From Ehretia macrophylla (Eukaryota > Streptophyta > Magnoliopsida > Boraginales > Ehretiaceae): 64,000 bases of DNA. The stretch is from NCBI GenBank assembly GCA_037974665.1, contig CM075780.1, positions 55,407,594 through 55,471,593 of the forward strand, read 5' to 3'. The translations under genes and the position numbers were made by a program. This document shows positions 23,764 through 36,250 of this stretch, piece after piece. Under the pieces are notes generated by a model. It worked only from the letters and a program-made list of their open reading frames with translations, had not been told where the DNA came from and did no database searches. The stretch's first letter is position 1. Each line of letters begins with the position of its first letter.

Positions 23764-26290
23764 TATTATCAGCTTCGGATTCGTACGGAGGATGTTCCGA
23801 AGTCTGCATTCAGGACTCGGTATGGGCATTATGAGTTTGTTGTTATGCCCTTTGGATTAACTAATGCACCGGCAGCATTCATGGATCTTATGCATCGGGT
23901 TTTTCAGCCATATTTAGACCAGTTCGTGGTTATCTTTATTGATGATATCTTGATCTATTCTAAATCTGAATCGGAGCACGAGCAACATCTACGGCTTGTC
24001 TTATAGAAGCTACAGGAGCATCAGTTGTTTGCCAAGTTCAACAAATGTGAATTTTGGCTGCAATGCATATCTTTTCTTGGCCATATTATTACACAGAGCG
24101 ATATATCTGTAGATCCCACTAAGATTGAGGTGGTGATGTCTTGGAAACGGCCAGAGAATGTTTCTGAAGTCCGTAGCTTTCTTGGCTTGGCGGGTTATTA
24201 TCGTAGGTTTGTTAAGGACTTCTCGAAGATTGCTGGGCCACTTTCTAAGTTGACTCAGAAATAGACTATCTTTACTTGGGATGAGAAGTGTGAGAGTGGG
24301 TTTCAGGAGTTGAAAAAGATGTTGACTACTGCTCCGGTACTTGCTCTACTAGAGGGGACCGATAATATGGTTATTTACAGTGATGCATCCAAGGAGGGCT
24401 TGGGATGTGTTCTTATGCAGGATGGTCGAGTTATTGCCTATGCTTCCAGGAAGTTGAAGCCTTATGAGGTGAATTATCCAACTCATGATATTGAGTTGGC
24501 AGCAGTTGTCTTCACACTGAAGAAGTGGCATCATTATCTGTGGGGCAGTAAGTTCGAGATTTTCACTGATCATAAGAGTTTGAAGTACTTGTTCTCACAG
24601 AATGAGTTGAATATGCGTCAGCGGAGGTGGATGGAACTTCTTGGAAATTATAATTGTTCTATCAATTATCTGTCTGGCAAGGCAAATGTTGTAGCAGATG
24701 CTCTCAGCCGGAAGGCGAGTGTTGCTTGTTTGGCTATCAAGAAATGGGAGATTCTTGAAGAATTCACTTATTGGAGACCGGAGTTGACTCAAGTTGGGGT
24801 GATGTGTTCACATCTCTGCATTCAACCTTTATTGCTGTCTCAGATCAGAGAAGCTCAACAACTTGATGTTAAACTTCAGAAGATCAAGGATCAGATCACG
24901 GATGATCAATCTAACTTTAAACTGCATGAGGACGGTATTCTTCAGTTTCGGAATAGGGTTTGTGTTCCCGATGAACTGGGCTTAAGGCGAGGTATTCTAG
25001 AGGAAACTCATAATTCTAAATATACTATTCATCCCGGTGGAACCAAGATGTATTGGGATTTGAAGCAACACTATTGGTGGAATAATATGAAGAGGGAGGT
25101 TGCTCAGTTCGTGTCTAGATGTTTGACTTGTCAAAGGGTGAAAGCCGAGCATCAACGACCTGCAGGTTTGCTTCAGCCGTTGGCTATACTAGAGTGGAAG
25201 TGGGAGCATATTACGATGGATTTTGTCACTGGTTTGCCTAGAACTCCCAGAGGTAACGATGCAGTTTGGGTTGTTGTGGATCATTTGATGAAGACAGCTC
25301 ATTTTATTTCGATGAGGATGGGAGATGAGGTTACAAAGTTGACGGGTCTTTATTTGGATCAGATTATTAGACTTCACAGGATTCCATCTAATATTGTTTC
25401 AAATCGAGATCCTCGATTTATTTCTCGTTTATGGGAGAAACTTCAGGAGACTTTGGGTACTCATTTGAATTTCAGTACCGCGTATCATCCACAGACCGAC
25501 GGTCAGTCTGAGAAGACTATTCAGATTCTGGAAGATATGCTTAGGGCTTGTGTTCTGGACTTTGGAAGAACTGGGAGAAACATCTACCACTTGTCGAGTT
25601 TGCCTATAACAATAGTTATCAAGCTACTATTGGGATGACACCTTTCGCAGCTCTTTACGGTCGTAAGTGTCGTTCACCTTTATATCGGGACGAGGTAGGA
25701 GAGATGAAGACTATTGATCCGACTATCATGCCAGAGCTTCTTGAGAAGATTGAGAATGTTCAGTTATCAAGCAGAGAATGCTTACGGCGCAGAGTAGATT
25801 CAAGAGTTATGCTAATAAGCGTCGTCGGGACTTGGAGTTTGTAGTCAGAGATCAGGTTTTCTTGAGATTGTCTCCTCGTAAGGGGTTTGCTCGTTATGGT
25901 AAAGGTGGTAAGTTGAGTCCGAGATTTGTTGGACTGTTTGAGATTACCGGCAGGATTGGTAAGTTGGCATATCGGTTGGCTTTATTGGAGAACTTTTCTA
26001 ATATCCACGATGTATTTCACGTGTCTAATTTGCGAAAATATAATCCGATCCTTCTCATATTCTTGAGACAGAGCCATTACAGATTCGTGAGAATCTGACT
26101 TATGATGAGCATTCGATTCGTATTCTTGATCAGATGGAACGAGAGTTGAGGTCGAAGAAGATTTCGATGGTTAAGGTGTTGTGGAAGCATCACGGCATTG
26201 AGAAAGCTACTTGGGAGAGACGAGATCAGATGCAGCAGCAGTACCCAGATCTGTTCAGTACATCAAGTAAGAATTTGGAGGGCGAAATTT
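23764..26290 (+). pseudogene. pol: Chromovirus pol remnant: RT, RNase H, integrase, chromodomain
   Basis: Domains in order. Reverse transcriptase is at about 23,790-24,260, with [16 protein letters not shown] and the catalytic FIDDIL. RNase H is at about 24,340-24,720, with [15 protein letters not shown] and [10 protein letters not shown]. The integrase zinc region is at about 25,000-25,150 (H..H..C..C). The integrase core is at about 25,200-25,540 (MDFVTGLP, NRDPRF, HPQTDGQSE). The GPY/F-type tail is at about 25,910-25,985. The chromodomain is at about 26,110-26,275, with KVLWKHHG, ATWERRDQM and YPDLF. The chromodomain and long LTRs place it in the Tekay clade. Several breaks; one stretch of about 440 codons (24310-25638) is still open across RNase H and most of integrase. 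Confidence 0.9.
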
Positions 26291-26293
26291 CTT

Positions 26294-26307
26294 TAAGGGA
26301 GGGAGAA
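26294..26307 (+). promoter_or_regulatory. Polypurine tract
   Basis: AAGGGAGGGAGAA, immediately before the LTR start TGTGAAACC. Confidence 0.85.
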
Positions 26308-28192
26308 TGTGAAACCCCACTTTTCTATCTTGTCTCGTTTTGCGTGCTTTACTCTCGTTTTACGTGAATTAACCTGTCTATGTGCTATGTGACTTAGAAT
26401 GTGGTAATTTTGATATCAATACTCCTAGAACATGCTAAATGTGCATTCATGAAATTTTCATCAAAAACGGAGTCAAAAATTTTATCGTCGATTTTTAGTG
26501 AATAGTATTTTCGAAACACGTCTGCTAAAATTTTGAAACTGGTCTTTTTAACCCTTCATGACCTAGTTCACGGACTTTAATAGACCTGTGTTTGATTAAA
26601 ACGATTTTAAAATCGGCTTAGGAATTTATTAAGATTTTTACACTGACTTTTGCAAAAATCGAGTTTTAAGCCGACTCGGGTGAAATTGCTTGATTGTAAA
26701 ACTTCTTGTCACCTAGAAATAAATTATTTGAGATAGTTTAAGTGTTAATTTAATAGTTGAGCAAGAAATACTCAAGAATTGAATTAAAAGACCACAAATA
26801 CAATTAAAAGACTAATTTAAACTAACTTTGACTTTATTTAAATGTTGACTATTATGCATATATCACCAACACACACAAGCAAAGCACAAAACACCTTCAT
26901 TTTCACCTAGATGGCCGAGAGTTTCATGGGAGAATAGCCAAGCTTTTCTTCAAAGTTTTCCAAGAAAATTTTCAAAGAAAAACCTAGTTTTTGTTTGTAG
27001 AACTTCATGCCGAGTTGGATTCCGCTTGTTGGGCACGCATTCCTAGGCTTTTATCGCATCAAAGGTGAGAGAAAATTTCTAGATCTCAAAACTCATCTTT
27101 TGTGTTTTTGCATAGAATTGATTATCAAACCGTTAGAATGTTAATCTAATATTAGATTATTGCTCCATGCATGCTAGGGATCATTTATATGTAATCCTAC
27201 GATATTTGAACAGTTGTAGCATAATTATTATTTTTCGGGTATTTAAAGTTGATTAATTTGCTAAATGTTGATTATTTTGAGTTGTGTTGATCGGAATCGA
27301 TTGCCGTCGATTTCTAAAAGTTTGTTAATTACGTGGTAGTGCCGTTGTAATGCCGAGTTTTCGATTGTGATGTCCGTACTAAAATCCTGAAATTTCAGCT
27401 ATGACACACTAGGGTTTTAGGGTTGTTGGGCATGATTTGGATGTGTTTTGGTTGGTTTCCGAGGGGGCTAATGTAGTTGATTGAATGGGTGAGTGTTTGA
27501 AACTGATTTGGAGTTGTTTGGATTAGTAGAATGTAAGATATGATTATTTGAAGTTTAGGTTGTCTTTCTTTAAAATGTTAGATTATGCCTTTAGTTGATC
27601 GGGTGTAGTTTGAGTGATTGAATTGTGAGTTGTTGATGGGTAAACTAGGGTTTGATTGTGTGTTCAATGCATGTTCGGTTGGATGGCCTACTTTGTCATC
27701 TAACTTAGTTATTTGTTGTTAAATTGATTATTGATGTTATTATGATAATATTATGATTATTGATGATTATTGATTGATGATTGATGCCGGGAGATAGGCA
27801 GTTCTGCTAGACTATCCTCCTGTGAATGATTGATGTTTATTATTATTGCTAAGTCTTTGGTATGTGTGTACCACCTCTCGGGCAACATCGGGCTGTCGTG
27901 TTGATAACGGCATGACTACCAGAGGCTGCCTCTAGCTCGCATGATGGAGGTGTCATGGAGGGAGAGGTTATTGGGGTACCTCGGGTACGTGAGTTTATAG
28001 GAGTCATAAGAAGGCTGTTATGATCGTGATAGCGTTTGGAGCTACACCAACTAGAGTATCCTTTATTGAATGGTCATTATAGATTATGTGATGATAGTAT
28101 TATTGATGTTATTGTGTGTTTACTTGCTCAAAGGTTATTTCCAAAGAGTATAGTGAATACTGTAGAGATTTATCGGATCCTCACTGGGCTTA

Positions 28193-28203
28193 TTTATATA
28201 AGC
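28193..28203 (+). promoter_or_regulatory. LTR TATA box
   Basis: TTTATATAAGC, followed by CTCACTCTC. Same block as in the sister LTRs. Confidence 0.6.
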
Positions 28204-28220
28204 TCACTCTCTATTATTGC

Positions 28221-28322
28221 ATGCATACAGGTATACTTTTGCAGGATTACGGGTACATGCCTCCTGAAGAGGAAAATATGCCTTACGTGGATGAGTCTTA
28301 TGTTCCGGAGTCTTATCCTTGA
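28221..28322 (+). CDS. Short conserved ORF in Tekay LTR, copy 5 (33 codons)
   Basis: The peptide opens MHTGILLQDYGYMPPEE, then ENMPYVDESYVPESYP and stop. In this copy the frame is open further upstream, to 28116, through sequence reading EYCRDLSDPHWAYLYKL. It is therefore possible that the peptide was once the end of a longer protein. Confidence 0.45.
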   Translation: MHTGILLQDYGYMPPEEENMPYVDESYVPESYP

Positions 28323-28715
28323 TGCTGTATTGTTTCACTAGCTTGTATATTATCTAGTTGACTTTTATATGCTTTGTAGTTCATTATGTAAAAGATGCTG
28401 AAAAGTTAATGAATTAGTTGATGCTGTCTTAGTAGTCTTTCTTTTGGCTATGTTTAGGTTGCTAGATTGGTATCAACATATTTTGCAATGTATATTAAAG
28501 TTCATGTATTATGTTGGAACGGATGCGTATAACAAGGAATGATTATTGTATAATATGGTTATGGTGTATGTTGTTATTTTATTGAGGAGTTGTTTGATGT
28601 ATGATGTTCTGTAGAGGTTAGTTTAGAGCCTCGGAGTCCTATTTACTGTCGTTATACTGCCGAAATTCCGTTGCGTCCTGACTGATTATTGGAGGGGTCG
28701 AGTTGGGGCGTGACA

Positions 28716-28945
28716 AGTCCAATCCTTCTGTTAAGAATGCCTCGAACGGGAAAGGACCATGAAATAGTTAAGTCTACCTCTGATATTATGTATAAATCTG
28801 AATCGGTGAAACGAGAGATGACTACTAAGGAAATACCCATTTCCATCACTTCATACTCGCCTTGGCCTAGGACTTCCTCGTTTAACGACCGATCTCAGAT
28901 ATCATAGGACATCGCCTCATGCCGGAAGTTTACAAATTATATCTT
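28716..28945 (-). repeat. copia 5' LTR, segment 3 of 4
   Basis: This 230-base island opens with AGTCC and closes with ATCTT. It aligns with about 3170-3400 of the 3' LTR. Confidence 0.88.
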
Positions 28946-31442
28946 TGTCACGACCCGACCCAACCCCACACTAAAAGGTCAAGTCTGGACCTGACAAACG
29001 GACAGTGTCTCCTCTATACTGTGGACATTCTAGAAACCTGTAAACAACAAATAAAACCACAAATACAACTAGAACTTCAATTCCAACTAACCCAGCTTCA
29101 AAGCCATCCGAGCCTTAAGCAACACAAAACCATTTAAATACATACAAACATGTAATTCATCAATTCTAGAATCTTATCTTTCATTTGTTTATCATACCAC
29201 TCAATGTTAGCAATTAAACATTCTTAGGGATTAAAGCCAACCATTTAACTATTCCATCACACCCAAGCATGCAACAGACTAGCAGCAAAATTATAAGTTA
29301 TTACATGCCATAGTTTCATCCTTATACTACCTCCGTCTAACTTTCAAGCTTACAATTATATAAATATATATATGATCCCATAGGCTCCAAAATAGGACAT
29401 AAAATAACACAAACAAAGTCTCCGTATAAACAGCAAGAAACACATCCACCTCAAGCAAATAACACACAGCAACTAAGGCAATTGCTCTGCCTGCACCTCT
29501 TCCTCCTCCGCTTCCTCAACAACAACAAGCTGGGGATCAACCTTAGCACATCCTGAAACATGTTAGCGAGGTATGAGCAACCACAATTGCCCAGTGATGG
29601 ATAAAGACTGCTGGGGCGTGCAATGCAATAGATAATACAAATAAGCATTAGAAGCAGCTAAAGAACAATCGAAATACAAATAACTTCATATTAAAAAGGA
29701 TACAATACACTTTAACCCCAATACTCCAGACTACATTTGATCTTTAATCACGAACCTCGATCAATGTGCTGGCATAATCTCAATCACTCTAGTACGTGTA
29801 CTCCAGATGTACCCCGAGAATCTTATGACCCAACACCCCCTAGCAATCTCCGAACCAGGAAAGTGAGGGACTAGAGCACGGAGATCGAATATCCACTCGC
29901 AAGCCCGCCGCCGCCCAACTCATATCCAATACATCCACCCCTAACACTATGGTTGCGCAACTACTATGCAATGCACTTAAACCAATGGAAATATAATAAC
30001 ATTGTAAATCAATAACACTTAGGAGGGACAAAAAAGTAGGTTGCCCTTGAAAACAGTTCAAAGATAAGCATTAGCATCTAAACAACCAAATGAATACAAA
30101 GGGGATTATCAATTTATTTCACACGAAACTTTACCAAAAGCTCATGAATATCCTAAAAAACACATCTAAACACTTAGTAAGCTATTACAAAGCCTTAGAA
30201 GTGCAAAACAACTTATTTCCCACATTTCTCCCTTTGTAACTTAAGTCGTTTTTCTTCCAAACACAAGTTAATGTTCTAGTTTAGCGAGCGGGCCATTCTA
30301 TACCTCTAATTCCTCCTTATGGCATCCTTAAGAGCCTCCAAACTACCCAATTACCCGCAATGACCATAAAAGTCCCGATTGCCCCTTTATGAGTTTGTAC
30401 TACACGTACCCTAACTGGAACTTAACTGAGGTTTAACAAATCATATCTAGCACCTATATAGTCTAAGAATACTAAATAAGAAGGCCAAGTTAACCCGGAT
30501 TCGCATTTCACCCGAAACCCTTTTTTAAAAGTCACCAATTTCACGTTTTAGCCAAACTTTGAGCAATGTAACCTCCCAGGGCTATTACTCTAGCTTTATA
30601 AACATCTAAGGCACCTATTAGAAGCAACAAATCAAGCTATAATGCACAATTCCTCAAAATCCTAAAAATTCGTCACTATTCACACCCTACAATCAACCAA
30701 CGATTTAACCGGTTAAAAAACGAAACAATAGCATAAACTTGGTCTCTACAACACGTATATATCATATAATATCATATTTAAGCATACCATAAATATGTAT
30801 TAGCAAATCTACAAAATCAGGAAAGTTGCAGCGTTTTAAAAGATGCAAAATATACATGCAAATCCCTCACCAATGTGCGAAGAAGCTTGTAGGATGCTAG
30901 CAAACACTCTAAACCACTTGTTCTAATCTTGGCAATGCTTGAATCAAATGTTTGAGGAGCAAAATCTCCCACTTTTGGCTGCTAAGGGCTGTCGGGTTCC
31001 AATGGGCACTATTCAGCTTTTAATTTTTTTTTCTAAGTCAAGTTATGAGCTATTGTGTGGTATATGTACATATATGCCTATGTGTATTATATTTGTGTGA
31101 GCATGTTGATCATAAGGTAAGTCAACTAACTTAAAATAAGTCAAATGGTGCAATTAAATGTTAGCTAGCTCAAAAGTATTGTTAGACTACGTAATACTAT
31201 TCACTTGATTCACTAAAACATTTTCTAAACGGATGCTCTCAACACTAATTGCTCAAATGCACAATTTTCTCATTCCTAAAATTGTGAATATGACTTAAGA
31301 AAAATGCTAATTCGAAGAAAACAGCTAGTTGAAAAACGTGATGAATAGTAACCAAAGAAGTAACAATTAGTTGCACAGTAAAAATGCACAAACAGTGGAT
31401 GCAATAGTTCAAAGTTGTACATTAAAGATCTCAGGCGTCACA
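28946..31442 (-). repeat. 3' LTR of second-family Tekay element
   Basis: About 2.50 kb, opening TGTCACGACCCGACCCAACC and closing CAGGCGTCACA. Confidence 0.9.
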
Positions 31443-31478
31443 CCCTCTCCCCTTTAAACTAATTGCGTCCACGCAATT
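31443..31478 (-). promoter_or_regulatory. Polypurine tract and adjoining hairpin
   Basis: The minus strand reads TTTAAAGGGGAGAGGG before the LTR start TGTGACGCC. The hairpin AATTGCG/CGCAATT with a 4-base loop lies at 31461-31478, as in the element at 12430. Confidence 0.75.
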
Positions 31479-31489
31479 CTTACATTATT

Positions 31490-34400
31490 TGGCAAATAAC
31501 TCTGGATAGCGATCTCGCATCTGATCCTCTCTCTCCCTTGTAACATCCTCTAACCCATGATGATCCCACATAACTTTAACCATCGGAATGCTTTTAGTTC
31601 TGAGCTCTTGAACTTTCCAATCAACGACTCGAACAGGTTTCTCCGTATAAGTCAAAGTTTAACTGATTTCTAGCGGTTCTGGCTCAAGAACATGAGAAGG
31701 ATCTGCTTGATACTTCTGAAGCAAAGAGACATAAAAGACATCATGAATTCTACCCAAACTAAGACGTAAAGCTAACCGGTAAGCCAACGCACCAACTTTC
31801 TCAGTGATTTCAAACGGTCCCACATATCTCGAACTAAGTTTACCCCCTTTACCGTGCCGAATCAAACCTTTTCGAGGGGAGATTTTCAGACATACCCGAT
31901 CTCCCAAGGCATACTCCAAATCATAACGGTGTCTATCTGCATAACTCTTTTGTCGACTGTATGGTATAAGCATTCTCTTTTTGATAAGCTACACCTTATC
32001 AATAATTCTATTCATCTCAAGCAATACAATAGGGTCAATAGTCTTCATCTCACCAACCTCATCCCAATATAAAGGAGATCTACATTTACGCCCATATAGT
32101 GCCTCATACGGTGCCATACCAATAGTAGCTTGGTAACTATTGTTATAGGTGAATTCTGCAAGCGGAAAATATCTCTCCTAACTCTTACCAAAGTCCAGAA
32201 TACAAACTCGTAATATATCCTCTTGTATTAGGATAGTTCTCTCAGATTGTCCGTCCATCTGAGGGTGGTAAGAAGTACTGAAGCTCAACATGGTGCCAAA
32301 AGCTTTCTGAATCTTCTGTCAGAACTGAGATATGAATCTGGGATCTCTGTCTGACACAATACTCTTTGGAATCCCATGAAGTCTAACAATATTCTCAACA
32401 TATAATTCAGCTAGCTTGTCAAGAGAATCAGTTTTCTTTGTGGCAATAAAGTGAGAAGTTTTGGTCAATCTATCAACAACAACCCAGACTGATACCCTTC
32501 GAAGATCTTGGCAAGTCTGACACAAAATCTATAGTAATGTGGTCCTATTTCCACTCTGGAATAGCCAAAGATTGGAATAACCCTGCAGGTTTCTAATGCT
32601 CAACTTTAACTTTCTAGCAGGTCAAGCATCTAGCTACATAATCAACAATCTCCATTTTCATGTTATTCTACTAGAAGCTCTGTTTTAAATCCCTGTACAT
32701 TTTTGTACTACTTGGATGGATAGTATACTTAGAAATATGTGCCTCAGCAAGTATTTCTTTCTTTCATGCTGGCTCACTCGGAATACAGATTCTACCCTTA
32801 AATTTGAGAATGCCATCATCATGAAGTTTGAAGTCTGATTTTCCTCCTTTAGACTTTTCTAGGATTTTCAACAATTGTGGATCAATCTGCTAAGCTTCTC
32901 TAATCCTGGATAATAATAGAGATTGAATATGCAAACTTGCAAATTGAATACCATAATTTGAAGTTTTGGGCTTCCATAAACATAGTTCTTCTATGAATTC
33001 CCAATTTTTAATAATCAAGCTAACAATTGTAGCCTTTCGGCTCAAAGCATCAGCAACAATATTGGCCTTACCTGGTAGATAATTAATAGTGGAGTTATAG
33101 TCCTCAAGTAATTCCAGCCAATGCCTCTGCCTCATGTTCAACTCTTTTGGTGAAAACAGATACTTCAGACTCTTATGATCTGTAAAGATTTCAAATTTGT
33201 TACCCCGGAGATAGTGACGCCATTTCTTTAGTGCAAAGATAATAGCTGCAAGCTCAAGATCGTGCGTCGGATAGTTGAGTTCATAGGGTTTCAGTTTCCT
33301 GGAGGCATATGCAATAACTTTTTCATTCTACATCAATACACATCCCAAACCCTCTTTAGAAGCGTCACTATAGATTACCAGATTATCAGTACCCTTAGGT
33401 AATGCAAGAATAGGAGCCGTGGTTAACCTTTTCTTCAATTCTTGAAAGCTAGCCACACATTTCTCATTCAATCAAACACAGTTTTCTTCTGAGTAAGCTG
33501 AGTCAAAGGTCCAGCAATTTTAGAAAAGTCCTTGACAAATCTTCTATAATAATCTGCTAAACCCAGAAAATTGCAGAACTCTGTAACAGTCTCAGGCTGT
33601 TTCCAAGCTAATACAACTTCAATCTTCGCCGGATCAACAAAAATGCCATCCTGCGAGATAATATGACCAAGAAAAGCAACTTGCTTTAACCAGAACTCAC
33701 ATTTGCTGAATTTTGCAAACAATTTATGCTCTTGAAGAGTCTGTAATACAATCCTTAGATGTTGTTCGTGTTCAGCCTCTGATTTAGAATACACAAGAAT
33801 ATCATCAATAACAATAACCACAAATTGGTCTAGATACGGATGGAATACCCTCTGCATTAAGTCCATAAATGCGACGGGAGCATTAGTCAAGCCAAACAGC
33901 ATAACAACAAACTCATAATGTCCATAACGAGTTTTGAAAGCAGTTTTAGGTACATCATCTTTCTTGATCCTCAACTAATAATAACTCTACCTTATAACAA
34001 ATTTAGAAAATACCCTGACACCCTGCAACTGATCAAATTACTCCTTAATTAAAGGCAATGGATATTTATTTTTGATAGTCACCTGATTGAAGGGCCCGAT
34101 AATCAATGCACAACGAAGAGATCCGTCCTTCTTTTTAACAAATTAGACTGGTGCACCCCAAGGCGAATAACTCGGCTGAATAAATCCCTTCTCAAGCAGG
34201 CCTTGCAGCTGAACTTTCAATTCCTGCAATTCAGGCAGAGCCATTTTATACGGAGTTCTAGAGATAGGTATAGTCCCCGACAATAAGTCAATCACGAATT
34301 CTATCTCTCTATCAGGCGGTAACCCAGGTAACTCTTCAGGAAACACCCCTAGAAACTCACTCTCAATAGGCCCCTTATTTAGTTTTAACATATCCTTAGG

Positions 34401-34920
34401 TTGATTAATCAAATAGGCCAAATAAGCATCACAACCTTTACTCAGCATTTTAGTCGCCTTAATAGAAGAAATTATACGAGTACCCGTAGACTTACGACTA
34501 CTGACAATCTCAATTATGGGTTGATTAAGCATTTCTAGTTTCACGATTTTTCTTCTACAATCTAGATAAACATAATATTCACCCAACTAGTCTATACCCA
34601 TAATTATTTCAAAGTCCTTAAAAGGCAAGATAATCAAATCAACAGGAAGGATTCGACTTCCAATACATAACTCACAGGCTTTACACACAGATTCAATTAA
34701 AAATTTTATGCCCATAGGTGAACCTACCTCAATCTTATAAGGCAATTTATCAATTTTCAATGCAAAAGATTGTGCGTACATAGGTGTGATAAATGAGTGT
34801 GTAGCCCCGAAATCAATTAAAACTGTAACCGATTTATTATTGAGAATAAAAGTACCTTCAACAATTATAGTCGTATCAGGAAGCTCCTCAGCATCTAAGG
34901 CAAATACTCGGGCCTGCCCC
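31490..34920 (-). pseudogene. pol: Chromovirus pol remnant: PR, RT, RNase H, integrase, chromodomain
   Basis: Domains in order on the minus strand. A protease-like GATHSFITP stretch is near 34,790. Reverse transcriptase is at about 34,300-33,500, with [22 protein letters not shown] and [16 protein letters not shown]. RNase H is at about 33,430-33,020, with [14 protein letters not shown] and VADALSRKA. Integrase is at about 32,790-32,000, with VVVDRLTKTSHF and SDRDPRFIS. The GPF-type tail is at about 31,770-31,900 (YVGPFEITEKVG). The chromodomain is at about 31,500-31,640, with PMVKVMWDHHG. Many breaks; no long frame covers more than one domain. Confidence 0.9.
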
Positions 34921-34949
34921 CGTGGTGCTGGTGCTGTAGTTGGTGCCCT

Positions 34950-35883
34950 GGTCTGAGTACCCTATCTAGATGTCTGACCCTTGGTGTTCTTGAATTTCAA
35001 GCAGTCCTTAACTCTGTGCTGGTCACTCTCGCAACCTGTACACCTATTCAACCTCTTCCAGTAATTCTCCTCAGTATGGCCCTGACGCTGACAAAAGCCG
35101 CACTGCTAGTGACGTCTTGCAACAGTGCCTCCCGTAAGAGCTCTATAAGAAGAGGTAGCTGAACTACCTTGCTGAAATCGTGCCACAACTGGACGAGACT
35201 GCCCTTGATTCTGACTCTGAACTAGTCGTGCCTGAGTCTGAGTAGGCCCGGTATAACTCTGAGTCTGCCTCGGCTGCTGACTCTAGCCAACCGAAACAGT
35301 CTGCCTTTGATACCCTTGACTGTGTCTGATGTGGTCTTTACTGGGCTGACTCGGCTCCCCAAACAAATCTTCTTTCCGTTTCTCATATTTCTGGCAGCTA
35401 TTCTGACTACTGCAGCGTAAGTGGAATAATCCTGGGTAGACAGATTCAACGAAATATCGGGCCTTTGCCCCATAATAAACTTCTAGATCCTCTTACTTTC
35501 CGGTTGTACTGAGGCTAGCACATAACAGGACAAGCAGGTGCAAGCAGCGTCATAGTGATCAACTAACATATTGCCCCGTTTCAGATTAATAAACTCATGT
35601 TCCCATCTCTCAATAGCTATCTCTGTAATGAATTTCTCTCGAAACTCTCTAACAAACTCATCCCAAGTCCGCGGTATTGCCTCAGCCTCCCATCTGGATT
35701 TCACGGTATGCTACCATTGCTCGGCATCTCCCTTCAGCAAAAACTCAGCGCAAGCAACCCTCCCTGCCTCTGTAATACATGTGCAATCTGGCTTATTGTA
35801 GCAGTTAATTGCGCATTGAGAGTTTGTTGATCTACTTCTTCTTCCCCGGCATTCTGATTTCTAGTCTGTCGGCAGGGCCCCAT
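34950..35883 (-). pseudogene. gag: Chromovirus gag remnant
   Basis: It starts at an ATG giving MGPCRQTRNQNAGEEEVDQQ. The Retrotrans_gag core is at about 35,700-35,490, with WDEFVREFREKF and DHYDAA. A CCHC-like zinc knuckle follows at about 35,110-34,980 (CGFCQRQGH and C.GCESDQHRVKDC). This is the capsid/nucleocapsid protein of the element. Broken in several places. Confidence 0.8.
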
Positions 35884-36231
35884 TCCGAATAACTAGAATG
35901 CAAAGTATTATGACACGCATATATATAATTCGCAAGTAAATCACATAAGGAGAAGTTCAAATAAATCCACATAAAATTACATATAAGATCATTCAAGCAC
36001 TTTATACACAAAAGATACAAATAAAACACTTAGTCATACTTTCCATTCTAAACTTTTCACTTTCCTACAAATACTCTTAAAAGACATTTCACATTCTCAT
36101 TTTCATGCTGGCATGTCCGTTACTAATTCAATCTTTCACTTATTCAATCAAAAGAAACATTTATTCATACAATCACATAATAGACCTCTACCCACAGACC
36201 GAGAAACTTATCCCGACTCAAGCATTATACA

Positions 36232-36244
36232 AGCTCTGATACCA
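36232..36244 (-). promoter_or_regulatory. Primer-binding site (initiator tRNA-Met)
   Basis: The minus strand reads TGGTATCAGAGCT, six bases from the LTR edge at 36251. Confidence 0.88.
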
Positions 36245-36250
36245 CCTAAA

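Larger units (their letters stand above)
20342..28715 (+). mobile_element. Tekay-clade chromovirus, broken
   Basis: The LTRs are 20342-22767 and 26308-28715, with the 5-bp target repeat AGTCC at 20337-20341 and 28716-28720. A tRNA-Met primer site (22774-22786), leader, gag, pol with a 3' chromodomain, and a polypurine tract (26294-26307) follow in order on the plus strand. The internal region is 3.5 kb, shorter than the roughly 4.8 kb of the related element at 28946-38760. The coding region is broken in several places. LTRs show about 24 differences in the first 320 columns (about 7 percent), suggesting a few million years. Confidence 0.92.
26308..28715 (+). repeat. 3' LTR of Tekay chromovirus
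   Basis: About 2.41 kb, opening TGTGAAACCCCAC and closing GGGGCGTGACA. It contains a TATA box at 28193-28203 and the short conserved ORF. Confidence 0.92.

Noticed and set aside
23169-25377. Minus-strand frames within the plus-strand chromovirus (23169-23396, 24349-24573, 24595-24792, 25189-25377)
   Set aside because: They are shadows of gag and pol on the opposite strand and have no protein motif.
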